Below are positions 49,566 through 61,939 of a stretch of DNA of 64,000 nt, one piece after another. How positions within the stretch are numbered: position 1 is the first letter of the stretch; each line of letters opens with the position of its first letter. Made by a program: the position numbers and the translations under genes. The DNA lies in the NCBI RefSeq assembly GCF_000189635.1, contig NW_002476218.1, positions 484,188 through 548,187 of the forward strand, read 5' to 3'. A model generated the notes under the pieces. The model saw only the letters and a list, made by a program, of their open reading frames with translations. It searched no databases and was not told the DNA's origin. This DNA comes from Tetrahymena thermophila SB210. Lineage: Eukaryota > Ciliophora > Oligohymenophorea > Hymenostomatida > Tetrahymenidae.

Positions 49566-52500
49566 TCATTTTTTTACTTCTTTAATCTTCTTTTCTAAGG
49601 CACCAATTATACTTGTTTATTTTTATTACTGGTTTTTAGCCAGCTGAAGAGCTTCGTAATAAAATTAGAGAGCTTCTTTTTTGTTTCCTGTTTCAAGTAT
49701 CATATTTCCAATATCTTCAATAGCATTGTAAGTTGCATCATCGTTATCTGATGTTTTATTTTGAGGTTACTTTCTCAATTTTTTGACATCAGAAACAGTT
49801 TTAAGCAAAATGTCCATAGCTTCTTTTCTCTGACCTAATTAGAAGCATATATTTGCTAGTAATTACTTCCATTTTATTAATTCACCATCATAACCTATAC
49901 ATGATTCCCTCATTTTTATTGCCTTTTCAATAACTTATTAGGCTTTTGGAAGATGGTTTTTCTTAATGTATACATTACCAAGAACATACGCATATTGAGA
50001 CACTTCAACTGATTTAACTTTATGCTCAGTTGTCTTTACTTTATAAATATCAAATAATATGTTCTCAGCTTATGTTAAATCATCTTATTCAAAATATATA
50101 ATTGCTATGTTATATCTGATAAAGAAATATAAATCATCATCTGTGGAGCGAGTAAATTCCTGTAAAATATTTAATAAAAGAAATTATGAGTGAAAAGTTT
50201 GAATACAATAATTTACCATAATTAATTAAGCTTATTAGAAATATTCTAGCGATTTTGTGTAGTTAGCTAACGATTTATAAAGAACGCCTATGTTATTTAA
50301 CATTGACACAACTTCTGAGTGATTTGCTCCATACAACTCTGTTAAAACTTATATTGTTTTATCATAAAAGTGAATGGATTTCTCAGGTTATTGAACAGTA
50401 AAGTAAAGCTATCCTGTCATTTTAAGATCTTCAGCTAAATCCTCTAAGAATTCTTTATTTTTCATTTTTTCTTCAGGTGTTTAAGAAAGAAGCTCCATAT
50501 ATAATTAGTTATATTTTATAGCATTATCATATTCTTATTGCTTAAAGTAGCTTTTCCAAACATCTCTTAAGATTTTTCTCTTTTTTTCCTTTTGAGCATT
50601 TGTAAGACTTCCATCTCCCCCTTCATGTTCAATTTATAATAATTCATCTAGAAGCTTCTTTTATCTATCAGCTGCATTCTACCACTAGAATATTCTAAAG
50701 TAAAAATCAGCTATAACCTCGCTGTCTTTTGATTACTTCCACTTTAATTTGTGAAGGGGATTTAAATTTACTAAATCTTATTTTTAATATGGAGTAAACT
50801 CCTGGTTCTTTTGTTTCATAACAGTATGAATATGATTGCACAATGTTGCGTAAGTATTTTCGAGCCTTTTGCTTTATTATTTAAATAAAAGACTTTTGAT
50901 TATTTGTGCTGATAATCTATTATCGCTTTCAACAGTACTAATTAGTCTATTTATTGCTTCTTATGATCTCATATTCTCAGGAATTAAATATTTTATCATT
51001 AAGAAAGACATACCCAAACTATACATGTCGCCTGCCAATATATCATATTTATTTGATTTACTATTGTTATAATTTAATCCCTTCTTAATCTCAGGAGCAA
51101 GGAATGGCCATTGATAATAAATAGGATATCCTCCCTTCATATTTAATAAAAAAATTTTTTGAAATTAAAGAAAATAAATTTTTTAAATATTTGAATAAAA
51201 ACAAATTTAATTTATTTATTTGTTTTTTTTATTTTTATGTAGAATTTTTGATTAAAAACTTTTTGAGTCTGTCATGTTTAATTTTATAAAAATCATTTTA
51301 AATTAATAAAATTTACTTTATAATCTTTATGGCTAATTTAAGCAGCAGAAAAATTAAAAATTTTATATCTATTTGTTTTATAAGAATAAGCAATGTGAGC
51401 AGGTGTGATGTTTCCATGACAGATATTCAGAGAAAAAAGCTCATTCATGCAATCAAGAAGAGAATAGAAGATACTAACCATTTCCTCTTCTTCCCATTCC
51501 TGTCTAATTTAGTAACGGTATTCTAAAATACACTCTAAAGTTGAATAGTACTCCTATTAAGTTACAAATTCAACTTCTTTTTTACTTTGCTAAAAGATAT
51601 TAGGAATTGAATACATCAATAGAGTAGGATTTCTAACTCTGTCTTTTTCATAGTGTAAATTAACCATATATGCAATCGATACATCTTTTAAATAATCTTT
51701 ATGAGAACTTAAGTCAGAGCAATTAAAGAAATGAAATGAACATTTTTATTTAATTTTTTCATCCTTTCCCTTAAGTACTCTTAATCTTTGACTATTTTAA
51801 TCGGAAGTTAATGGTGTCCAAACTTCATCGAATTTCCATTAGAAGTTTTTAAAATTATCTTTAGATAGCTAATCAACCTTCAGCAAGCTTTACTCATTGT
51901 CTTCAGGATAACCCCTTTTCAAAACTACTGAAACTGTGTCATTATAATTTTGATTGTAACTTATGATAAAATTCTAATATTCTTCTTCAACTTTTTTCAT
52001 TTAGATCTATTTTGGAGCTTCTGCAAACATAGAATTATCAACTGTTCCAACTGCTGTGTGAGGTAATACAGATGCATCATTGCTGATGCTATTATTATCT
52101 GCTCCTTTTACTTTTTTGGAAGGACCATTAAATTTTTCATCATCTAACCTTCTTCTCTCTTCTTCTTTTTATTATCGTATGCTTTTTGGTTAGTTCGCTT
52201 TATCTTTATTACCGAGCAATCTGTCCCTGGCTTTTTCTCTTTCTGCAGCTATTCATAAATAAATAAATAAATTTTTATAATATAAATTTTTTTCAATTTT
52301 TTACGATCGATTTGGGATTTCTTTTTTTTGTTATTTGGTAATTCACTTTCATTTAAATACTACAAAATTTTTGAACACTAAACTGCTTTTTAAAGATCTG
52401 GGTCCATATTACTGCTATTTGTTTAGTTGAGACTTAGTTTAGGTAGTATAAGTTTACCAGTAGATGTAAACTATGTTGGATTTTTAGATTTATCTTGTAT

Positions 52501-55062
52501 ATTGCTACTGCTATACTATGTATTATTTATATTATTGTTATTGCTAGTATTATTGTTGTTGTTGTTATTATTGTACATATTTGACTAAGGGAAGTCTATG
52601 CTAGGATTGAAAAAATGATTTGTATTATTTATTATACTGCTTGGTTGATAGTCCAAGTTTTAAGATCCTCTATCAGGACTCATTAGCTCTTATTGTTAGT
52701 AGTTTGTTGGTTATCCATAGTTTGTTTCCTTATTTTCATGATTATTAAATGGGCTTCTTTCTCTTTAAGTAGGCATCTAAGACATTCCCTAGAAGGGATT
52801 TAATCTATGAAAATGCGAATGGGGATAAAAAGAATGAGTTGAACTTGTGGATAAAGGATATATGCTTGATAATATATCACTTCCATTCAAGCTACCTCCA
52901 ACTCCTCCAATATTAAAATAAATGGGGGCTTGATTATTATTTCTAGCTCCTATAAATAGGGGTTAAAATTTTTTTTAAGGAGAAAGCTAATTTTTAGTCC
53001 TAAAGCTTTGTTGAGTGGCATCAGCATCATTATTTGGTCTTTAATGATGATAATGTGTAATATTAGGTGATGATTCAGATTAAACTAAATTAGGAATTGA
53101 CTGAGAAGGATTTACTTAAAATGTATTAAAACCTTATTGAGTCATCTGGGGATTACTTATGCTGTTGTTGTTATGAAGAGTTATTTAAGAAGGTTGTGCT
53201 TACAGTATTTAAGTACCATTTTTTTTCTCTGATTTATCTCTCTTAGCTTATTGTTAACCTTACTAATTAGCGGCATCTAAAAGATATTTCTATCCTCTAC
53301 CTATTTCAGGTCTACTGAGCTTAGATCCGTCGCAGACAGAGTAATATACTTTAGCAGCATCAACATAATCAAAATCTGTCTTTTTATGAGTTTTTCTCTA
53401 TTTTTCTAACTTTTTTACAAAAGCTTCAGTAAATTGCTTGGTAAAAATCTGTTGTGTTAAAGGGTCATTGTAAGGATTGCCTCTTTAATTGTGAGTTTTA
53501 GTAATTTTTGAGATGATTAAATCCATATTATTCAGTTTTTTCAATTTAAGACCTTATTCGATTAATCTTTTTTCATGTATATTCACGAAACTCTAGCTAG
53601 ACCTTTATTTTTTACTATTAGGATTTATCTTTGATATACCATTAAAGCTATCACTATTACTGTCGCTATCATCTTTGTCTGGCTAGGTAAGAATTCTAGA
53701 ATTTATATGAGGTAGATTTGTTTTATTATTAATACTTTTGTTTAATTTATCTGAACTTTTATTTGAAAGTCCTTTAGAACTTAAACTTCTAACTTACCTT
53801 CTATGATTTTTACTTACTGGAGACCTACTTGGTGAATCATTTTTATTAAAATTTTATCCTGTAAACCTATTATTATCAGAATCTAGCTTACTTGTGTTAC
53901 TTTAATCTCCATCTTATTATGGGAGTTGCACTCTCTTATTTTAAGAAGGGTGCTAGCTTTAGTGATTTGAAATTAAATTATTAGATAAATTTTTGGACTA
54001 CTCACTGTCTTAATTTTAGCTAGTAGGATATTCAAAATATTCTTCTCTTTCATCACTATTTTAGGCATTAGGACTGTTATCTGAAATGCTCTATTATACT
54101 TTACTCTAATTTTATTAATTTTAGTTTCTACTATTACTATTAGTATTTACACTTTCAGGAAAAGGAGATATTGAATTGTTGTTTTCTTGTTAATCTTTAA
54201 AGTATGGAGCACTCTATTTTTTCATGTTTGAAGATAAAGGTATTTTAGTTTAGCTTGAAGATTAAGGCATTTGTGTTTGATTAGAGGATGATGGTATTTA
54301 ACCTTTGTTTTCTGAATTATTTTACTTTTTTTCAGGGCCACTTTTTAAAGTTCCACTTTTGTTTAAACTTTTGGCTTGATTTAAGGTTTTTTTATTATTT
54401 CTTTCGTCTTTTTTATCAATATTTGCTGTCATATTACTCCCCTTTGTACTTCTCAAATTACTTGCACTTTATTATCTATTGTTATTATCAGTTTATTCGA
54501 TATTATCTGTATTTTCATCAACTGAAAGCTCAGTCTTATTCTTAGTTTATCTCCTTTACAGCCTTTAATCGTCAGCTTTAATCCGCCCAACAACAAATGT
54601 TTTTTCAGCTGCCTTTATTCTTTCATGTATCATACGTTCTTAAAAATTTTTCTTTTTATCATTTTTAGAAATATCTAAAACATTATGCTAGTGACTATGA
54701 TTATGGTTTGGTTATTTATTAAGTATATTGCTATTTTAATGTGTACGTTCTTCTGAATCTTCATCTCTTTACTGTATGTTAGCTAATGAAGAATTAGCTT
54801 TTCCTTAACCTTATATTTTGCTTTTATTATCTGAGTATTTATTGCCACTTAATGGTGGCTTAGAATTACTTCTCTTCAAAGGACTTTAATCACTTTGTTA
54901 ATAGTTTTATCTTGCTTAAATTGCATTTTAGTCATACAAATACTACTATTATATTTTATCATTATTATTTTGTTAATGGTAAAATATTTTTGAATTATCT
55001 TCATTTCTATTACCAATATTTCCTGTATTTGAATAACTGTTATCTAAAATAGCAGTATTCAT
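49566..55062 (-). CDS. Pseudokinase with long disordered N-terminus and TPR C-terminus, 1733 residues
   Basis: The model is complement(join(49566-50159, 50217-51134, 51317-52248, 52305-55062)), in phase throughout. Residues 1 to about 920 are disordered, rich in Asn, Gln and Ser, with many poly-N/Q patches. About 1040-1320 resembles a protein kinase, but the catalytic motifs are degenerate: HGNITPAHI replaces HRDxKPxN, NFS replaces DFG, and no clear glycine loop or VAIK lysine was found. The structural APE motif (PFLAPEI) and DMYSLGMSFLMIKYL are kept. About 1430-1733 holds tetratricopeptide repeats of kinesin-light-chain style (SVVSMLNNIGVLYKSLANY-like, YAYVLGNVYIKKNH, LLANICFQLGQRKEA). It is probably a scaffold rather than an enzyme (inference). 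No known orthologue was recognised. Confidence 0.85.
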
Positions 55063-56140
55063 TATATTTCGTGACTTGTTATAGTTTTATGAATTTAGAT
55101 GCTAGTATGTTGCAAACTTTAGAAATATTACTGTAATAGTATTTTCTATTTTTATTGAAACTCGCTTTATTAAACACCAACAACAAGTATAATATTAAAA
55201 ATTCAAGTATTAATTATCTCAAATTATTAAGAGTAAAGGATATTTTTTTCTTTCTTTTTTTATTGGTTTTACAAACTGATTTGAATGATATTCATTTACT
55301 AATAATCAAATGCTAATTGAATTATAAACTTTATTATTTTACTTTTGCATCAAATTCATTCATTCATTACATTCATTATTATTATAAATAATTTCACAAA
55401 ATAAAGATAAATACTTTTAATTCATCTTGTGTGTTTTCAAATACTGATAATAAAAAGCTTTTTTACAATCTATTAATTTTCTTTATCTCCATCAACCACA
55501 TTTTCAAGATTTTTTATTGTCCATTCCTTTTATTTAAATTAATTATAACCAATCTCTATTGTTTTATTAAATCAGATTTTTACAAAATAAATAATATCCT
55601 AAAGATTAAAATTCAATAAATAAATTCGATTTATGGTCAAATTTAATTAATAGTAAAAAATTATAGCAATCTTTTAAGTAAGGTTTTATATATAAAATAT
55701 CTTAATTATTACAATTTTAATAATTTATTAATCATATTGATCTTGTCTAAGCTGTATCATTAAGATTAAATTTGAGGACTGATAATAACACTTTTAAAAA
55801 TTAATTTAATTTTTTCTTATAATTCCCTTTGTATAAGTTGAAAATATTAATAAATATATACTTATTATTTGTAAGTGTATTAATATCTTAGTTATTAAAA
55901 AGCCTTTTACATAAAATTTTATAGATTATAATTTACAAAAACAAATTATTTTAAAAAATTAAAATTAGATAAAAATATAGTTTAAGCAAGCAAAATGTAT
56001 CCTATACAATTTAAAAGATTATGAAGATAATTAAATACTCTCTTTCTATAACTTTTAGAGTGTTTTTATTAAATTTTTTACTTTTTAGCTTTTAAATCCT
56101 CCTAAGTTGAAAAAAATCACTTGAAGTTAAGTTAATTTTA
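55063..56140. other. Intergenic, AT-rich
   Basis: This is upstream of the pseudokinase gene and downstream of the next gene. No gene was seen; short + strand open stretches lack coding character. Confidence 0.55.
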
Positions 56141-57400
56141 TCATGAGTTATTTTAATTATTAACAAATCTATATTTACATGTTTTTTCAGGATATAAATC
56201 TTAGTTGATTTTAGGTTCAAAGTTTTTATAATTTGTGATGTAATTTCCAAATTTATTAGCATATATTGAATAAATGTTTTATGATAAAAGTAAATCTAAT
56301 ATATTTTAAGAAGAATGGATGTGAGAGCCTTAAATTCTAATAGATAAAATCCTTTCTAACTCTTCGTTTTCAACTAAGTATTAAGAATAATAAAAACTAG
56401 TAATTAGCATACCTTTATATAATTGACTCACTTATTTCAAAACCATTCTCACATTAAAATGTATTCCATCTACTGTCATAATTGTTAATTATTCATCAAA
56501 AACGTCAGTAAGTTTCACAAAATAGTCTAAATTTTATAACATAAAAAAATGCCCAAAAGGCTCAAGATCTTGCAAATGTTTTGGAAATCCTCTTTTAATT
56601 ATATGCTCAATAAAACCATATCTTTACATTAATTCTACAACTTAAAATTAATCACATCCTAACAATGCACAAACAGCTTCATTAATTCCTTGTTCTTTTT
56701 GAATAGGAAACCCTAATTCTAATTAATCAATATAACTATAAAATAAATATGAGTAAAAATCATGGTCATTTTTAATTAATTTTTATTTGAAATCCTATTT
56801 CATTCTCTAAAAAAAATCTTGCTAGGCTTGGTAAATCAAATCTTGATCATTTTCCATAAAAAATCTTTCATAATTTATTCTTTGCTCGACAATTTTTTAT
56901 TCATACAAAGATAATTCTTGAGCTAAATTGTAATTTTAGCTACTTTAACTTCTCAATAAAATCTCATACACATACTTAAAATCTGTTGATCCATTAAATA
57001 AATTTTCTGATTTCATTTCAATTAAATGAGCATTTTTATCATATATTACTTCTGTTACTCTTTTTTTTTACAGATAAGTATTGCATATTTATAAAGTGTA
57101 ATCAGGATCGTAGTAGTTTTTTCTTGTTTCCAAAAGCAAGTCACCATACATTAAAAAAATATTTTATTGATTAGGCTATTTGAAAAATTAAGAAATATTT
57201 TTAACTTAACAAATACTCAAATAATCAAATCCATTAGAAGAACTTTATGTACTTTGATTATTCTAGTCTTGTTATTACTATTGCTAGGAATCTTTTTTTT
57301 CAAGAGAATCTTGAATACTACTACAACTATTGATGTTCTATTATTCATTACTTAAAGGAGTATCTGCAAGTTATAAGATAATATTTTGATTTGAGTTCAT
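56141..57400 (-). CDS. Unrecognised protein, tandem paralogue A (419 residues)
   Basis: A single exon runs from MNSNQNIILQLADTPLSN (57400) to TGA 56141-56143. The N-terminal 80 residues are Q/N/S-rich, with a run QQQQQQD. The body is folded-looking: YGDLLLETRKNYYD, YTLQICNTYLQKKRV, a middle rich in Y/F/Q, then LGFPIQKEQGINEAVCALLG, GFIEHIIKRGFPKHLQ, EPFGHFFMLQN and a C-terminus ending near PEKTCKYRF. It has no signal peptide or membrane span. It is about half identical by eye to the neighbouring gene at 57893-59140. I do not recognise the family. The conserved part may contain a PAS-like fold, but that is a guess from the pattern GFIE...RGFP...EPFGHFFMLQN. Confidence 0.8.
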
Positions 57401-57892
57401 TTATGAAGGTAATATTTATTTATATAAACTTTAATTTTTTTCTTTTAATTCTAAAATGAATTTGATATTTAATCAATATTTTTTTACACAAATGATTATT
57501 ATGATTTTTTTGATCAAAAAGACTTAATTTAAGCAAAACTTGTAATTTATATTACCTCAAAACACTAACGTAAAATTTTACAAAACAAATGGTATTTTTG
57601 ATAGAATTTATAAGAATGCTTTTGTTTATAATTTTATTTACATTTTTATAAATACATCAATCAAAACTAATTAATATAAAAATATTTATTTTAAGATTTC
57701 AGTTTAGATTTCTAATTGTAAATAATAAATATTCAATAAATTTTTATTTATTTTTAATATATTTTGATACTGATTTAATTATTTAGATATTTATCAAGAT
57801 ATGCAAATTTTTTAATTTATGATTTTTCTTTTGTTTGATAGTTGATAAAAGAAAGCAATTAAATTAATTTTCCTTTTATTAATAAACTTAAA
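57401..57892. other. Spacer between the tandem paralogues
   Basis: This AT-rich spacer of about 490 bp must hold the promoter of paralogue A. No other feature was seen. Confidence 0.6.
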
Positions 57893-59140
57893 TCATTAAA
57901 CAGGTTTTTAGATCAGATTATATTTACAAGTTTTTTCGGGAAATAAATCTTATTAACATGGTTATTTAAAATTTTAAGGATTTGATATGAAATTTCCAAA
58001 TTTTTTTGCAAATGTAGAATAAATATTTTCTCTAAGGAGCAGATCTAAAATATTATCTGAAGAATTAATATGAGAGCCTGACGACCTAATTTATAAAACT
58101 CTCTCTATTTCTTAATCTTTTATTATAAATTAAGAATAGTAAAAGCTTGATATAATATATCCATTATAAACTTAAGTTGCTTAATTAAGCTCCATTCTTA
58201 GCCTAATTGTAATTCCATCAATAGTTTTAGCATAGGAATCTGAGTTAAATAATTGTTTTATTTAAATAAAAGATTCTTAATTTTACATCATAAAAATATG
58301 GCCAAAAGGCTCTTATTCCTACATATCTTTAGGAAATCCTCTTTTGATAATAACTTCTATAAAGCCATATCTTTATAATAACTCTATTGACTATGAAGCA
58401 TCCATTCCAAATAAAGCACATGCTGCCTCATTAATTCCTTAACATTTTTAAATAGGAAATCCCAAGTCTTATTTATCAATATAACTGAATGATGTATAAC
58501 AAAAAAAATCAAATTCATTCTTGCATATATTTTATGTTAGTTACTGCTTCATATTCTAAAAGAATTCTGCTTAAGCTTAATAAAGAATATCTTCATCATT
58601 ATCTGCTAAAAAAGCTTGATATTTATTAATCTGTTGAATCACCTTTTACTCGTGCATTTATAAATGCTAAGCAAGCATATAATTTGTTTTATTCTATGTT
58701 TTTAACAAAATTTATTGAGCATACTGAAAATTTCTTGATCCTGAAGTTAAATTTTCAGAAATCATTTCAATTATGTTGGCTTTCTTGTCATAATTAATCT
58801 ACACTACTCTTTTCTTTTACAGGTATATATTACAAATTTGTAAGGTGTAATCAATATTATCAAAGTCTTTCCGAGCTTCTATGAGTAAATCTCCATATAA
58901 AATAATGCTGTTTTATTCTGCAGGTGATTTAAATAGTAATGATATATTTTAAGCCTAGCAAACTTTTATCTAGTTAAGTACATTTTAAGATTCATCATTA
59001 ATTTGTTTTTAATAACCATAAAAATCATTTTATTTAGATTCCTAAATTATTCTGCTATCGTCTTCATTTTAATGTTGATTAATTTATAGGAAATCGTTGT
59101 TTTGACTTATAAAAAAAGCTGAATTTTCATTATAAATCAT
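57893..59140 (-). CDS. Unrecognised protein, tandem paralogue B (415 residues)
   Basis: A single exon runs from MIYNENSAFFISQNN (59140) to TGA 57893-57895. It shares with paralogue A the blocks YGDLLIEARKDFD, YTLQICNIYLQKKRV, LGFPIQKCQGINEAACALFG, GFIEVIIKRGFPKDMQ, EPFGHIFMMQN, SFYYSQF and the end FPEKTCKY. The first 60 residues differ between the two genes, so the conserved fold starts at about residue 65. Same strand, similar length and lack of introns in both point to an old tandem duplication. Function is unknown. Confidence 0.8.
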
Positions 59141-59957
59141 TTTTTTAAATTTTGATTTTTTTTAAATCAGAAAATTTGATAACTTATCAAAATTATCCTT
59201 AATATTAAAAATTGATTGGCCTGCCTGATTTTCACTTTTAAAATATGTAAATATTTATAATTACAAATAAAATTGTTAAATTTATTAATAAAAATAGGTA
59301 AATAATAAGTAAACATTTTTTAAAGTTCTACTAAAAATATTTTTTTAAGATTTAAATTTGCAAAAATCATATACATAATTTAATAATTAAAAATACTTTA
59401 ATCAGACACACTCTATAAATGATCTTTTATGCTAATATTATTAAATATAAATTATTCTATTAAAAAATAGGCATGAATGTATTTGTAAATAATATTTTAT
59501 TAATTTAATCCCAAATAGAGTTTTAATTCATTTTAATATTTTAAATAACTCAAACCTTGCTAAATATAAATAAATTAAAAAAAAAACTTAATTTTAGGAA
59601 TGAATTAACCTTTCATAATAATTATTAATGATAATAAGCATAAATTATTGAAAAATAATTTTTTATCTTTTTAGGATTAACTTTAGTTTAATTAAAAGTG
59701 TCAAATATAAATATTTTTATATAGCAAAACATTTTATATGCAAATGAACCAAAGAGTTTATAATTTCTGGTTTGCTATGATATTTATTACTTTCTTTATT
59801 TTAATAATGGCAGATATTTTTTAGGATTTTTTACTTAATTTTATAAACTAAAGAATTTCATCTATAAATTCATATAAAATTGTTAACATAGTTAAATAAA
59901 TAATATTAAGGGTAAATATTAAAAGAATTTTTAGTATTAAAGTTAAGGAGAATAGAA
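59141..59957. other. Divergent promoter region
   Basis: This lies between the head-to-head paralogue B and bL36 genes. It is AT-rich and no gene was seen. Confidence 0.6.
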
Positions 59958-60239
59958 ATGAAAATTAAATCAGCTCTTAAAAAGTACTGCCAACACTGTT
60001 ATATTGTTAAGAGAGGCAAAAAGGTTATGATTAAGTGCAAGATTGATCCTCGTCATAAGCAAAGATAAGGATTTTGCTCTACTTAAGAGATGTAGGGTGA
60101 ATAATAGTAAATTATTTAAAATGAATGTCTCAATCAAAATATGGTGAATATGGATTAGATTTATATAATGAGTAAGATTTAAAACGATTGCATGATGACT
60201 TACTCAATTTCTGATTTATACAACAAAATTATCTAATGA
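59958..60239 (+). CDS. MRPL36: Mitochondrial ribosomal protein bL36 with C-terminal extension
   Basis: The start is MKIKSALKKYCQHCYIVKRG, followed by KKVMIKCKIDPRHKQRQG. This is the full bL36 fold (about 38 residues) with its zinc ligands C11, C14, C27 and H33, the canonical C-x2-C-x12-C-x5-H. In eukaryotes this protein belongs to the large subunit of mitochondrial (or plastid) ribosomes; ciliates point to mitochondria. There is no obvious N-terminal import extension, as the bacterial-type start is at residue 1. The frame stays open after the domain for about 55 more residues before TGA 60237-60239. That tail looks weakly coding, and a second frame (ATG 60125) encodes a more protein-like stretch, so the true C-terminus is uncertain. 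Confidence 0.85.
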
Positions 60240-61032
60240 ATGAAGACAATAATAATGTCAAACTTGTATTAGATTCGTAAAGATGTTAGTTGCATGTTAT
60301 GTTTAATTATGGTACTCGTTGACTTTGATTTTATCTCAAATTATTCTCGATCAATTAAACTTGCTTTATTGATTGATTTTCTACCTTCTAAAATTTAATT
60401 CAATCAATTTGAATATTAAATTAACTAGTGGAATATTCTCTGTGGATCTTTAGAATTTTATATAAAATCATATCAAATTTATTTAAATCATTTTATAATT
60501 ACATCAAACTAAGTTTATTTCATGTATTTTAAATTTTTAGTGCTACTGTTCTATTTCAGTTGAACTTATTTTAAGCCAATTTTTTTTTTAATTTCATTTT
60601 TAAAACTAAAAAATAAAAATATTATTTCATAAATAATTTTTCAATAATTTTTGAATTAGAATTTAACATGAAAAGATATTATTATTTTGTAAAAATATCA
60701 TTTTAAAATTAAATTAAAGTTATAAATAAGAATTTATGCTCGCTCAATCATAAATTATAATATTTTATTAAAGCATATTTATAAATTATTTAATCTATAG
60801 AGTGAATAATATTGTTTGAAGTCAGAAAGATAGATAGATAGATATTTTTATCAGTGAAAAGATATAATGAGTTTATAACAAAATATTTAAAATAAGTAAG
60901 TAAGGACATTTAGTACTTTTAATAATCCTAATAGAATTAATTACTCACTTTTGTAAAAGGTTTTACTTTTTGTAATAATCCTTTAAGGGAAATATCATTT
61001 TTAATATCCTTAAACTCACTAAACATTTAACT
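60240..61032. other. Convergent intergenic spacer
   Basis: No gene was seen. A GATA microsatellite lies at about 60828-60843. Confidence 0.6.
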
Positions 61033-61605
61033 TCAATGATGAGCATCAACTTAAGTAAAACCATAAGTCCAATCTAATATTTTTTAACAATTATTTATTA
61101 TATTTCATCACAAATAAGTTGAATTGCAATAAATTGTTAGTATTTTTATGTATATTTAAATTCTAAAATTGTATTTACCATAAGCAAATAGACAAACACC
61201 AGTGACTAATAAAGGATACTTTAATCTCAAGAATTTAGGAGCTTTTTTGTAAGTAAATAAAAATATTAATAAATTTAAAGCAGAGTTTTGCTAAAATATG
61301 GTGGCACTTATTTTATTTAATTTTTGATAATTCTATTTTATTTGGAAAGAATTAAATTTTTCATTTTAATTTATAAAAATTAAACCATTTTAGAAGCAGA
61401 TTTAATTGCAATAAACAATCAAATATGTTTATAATGAACAAAAAAATTAATATATACCAGTTGTATTATCCTTTGTATTCCATCTCCATCTATTAACTCT
61501 GTAGAAGAAAAGCTTTTATTCATTATTTGATTTGATATTTTCATTAATATAATGTTTGAATAATTTGCGACCTGCGCCTTAAGCTACCTTTTGAGGACTA
61601 TTCAT
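61033..61605 (-). CDS. Small single-membrane-span protein, 83 residues
   Basis: The model is complement(join(61033-61073, 61179-61241, 61458-61605)), with both introns in phase. The protein starts MNSPQKVAQGAGRKLFKHYI. It has a basic, Trp/Arg-rich middle (FFYRVNRWRWN), a single hydrophobic span LRLKYPLLVTGVCLFAYDW, and ends GFTQVDAHH. Size, basic N-side and single span resemble accessory subunits of the mitochondrial inner-membrane respiratory complexes, but no specific family is recognised. The gene is too fragmented for simple ORF finding. Confidence 0.7.
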
Positions 61606-61939
61606 TTTTCCTTATGTATTGAAATCACTAACAAATTTTTAATTTATTATGCTTTTATTTAATATAAATTTCTTTCTTTTGAAGATAGCTACTAATTAGA
61701 TAAGTAAATATCATTAAATAAATACAAAATGCTTGTATTTGAAAGAAAAATAAATAAAGAACCAAACAAGATATTTAGTGAATCAAATTTGTATATTTTC
61801 ATATAAAATTTTATTCTTCTTTTTATAAAATAATTTACTTTCATAATAATTTTTCAAAATAATTATTTATACTTAATACAAATATTTGTTTACTATTAAA
61901 TTAAATTAACTTTTTTATTTCGGATGAGAATAAAAATAT
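61606..61939. other. Intergenic spacer
   Basis: This short AT-rich spacer holds the promoter of the small membrane protein. No other feature was seen. Confidence 0.6.

Noticed and set aside
55431-55619. Plus-strand 62-codon open frame in the spacer upstream of the pseudokinase gene
   Set aside because: Its composition (Phe, Ile, Leu, Asn, Lys only) is that of random AT-rich DNA and nothing supports it.
59958-60074. bL36 as bacterial contamination
   Set aside because: The frame uses TAA and TAG as sense codons right after the domain and is embedded in typical ciliate AT-rich DNA, so it is a nuclear gene for a mitochondrial protein.
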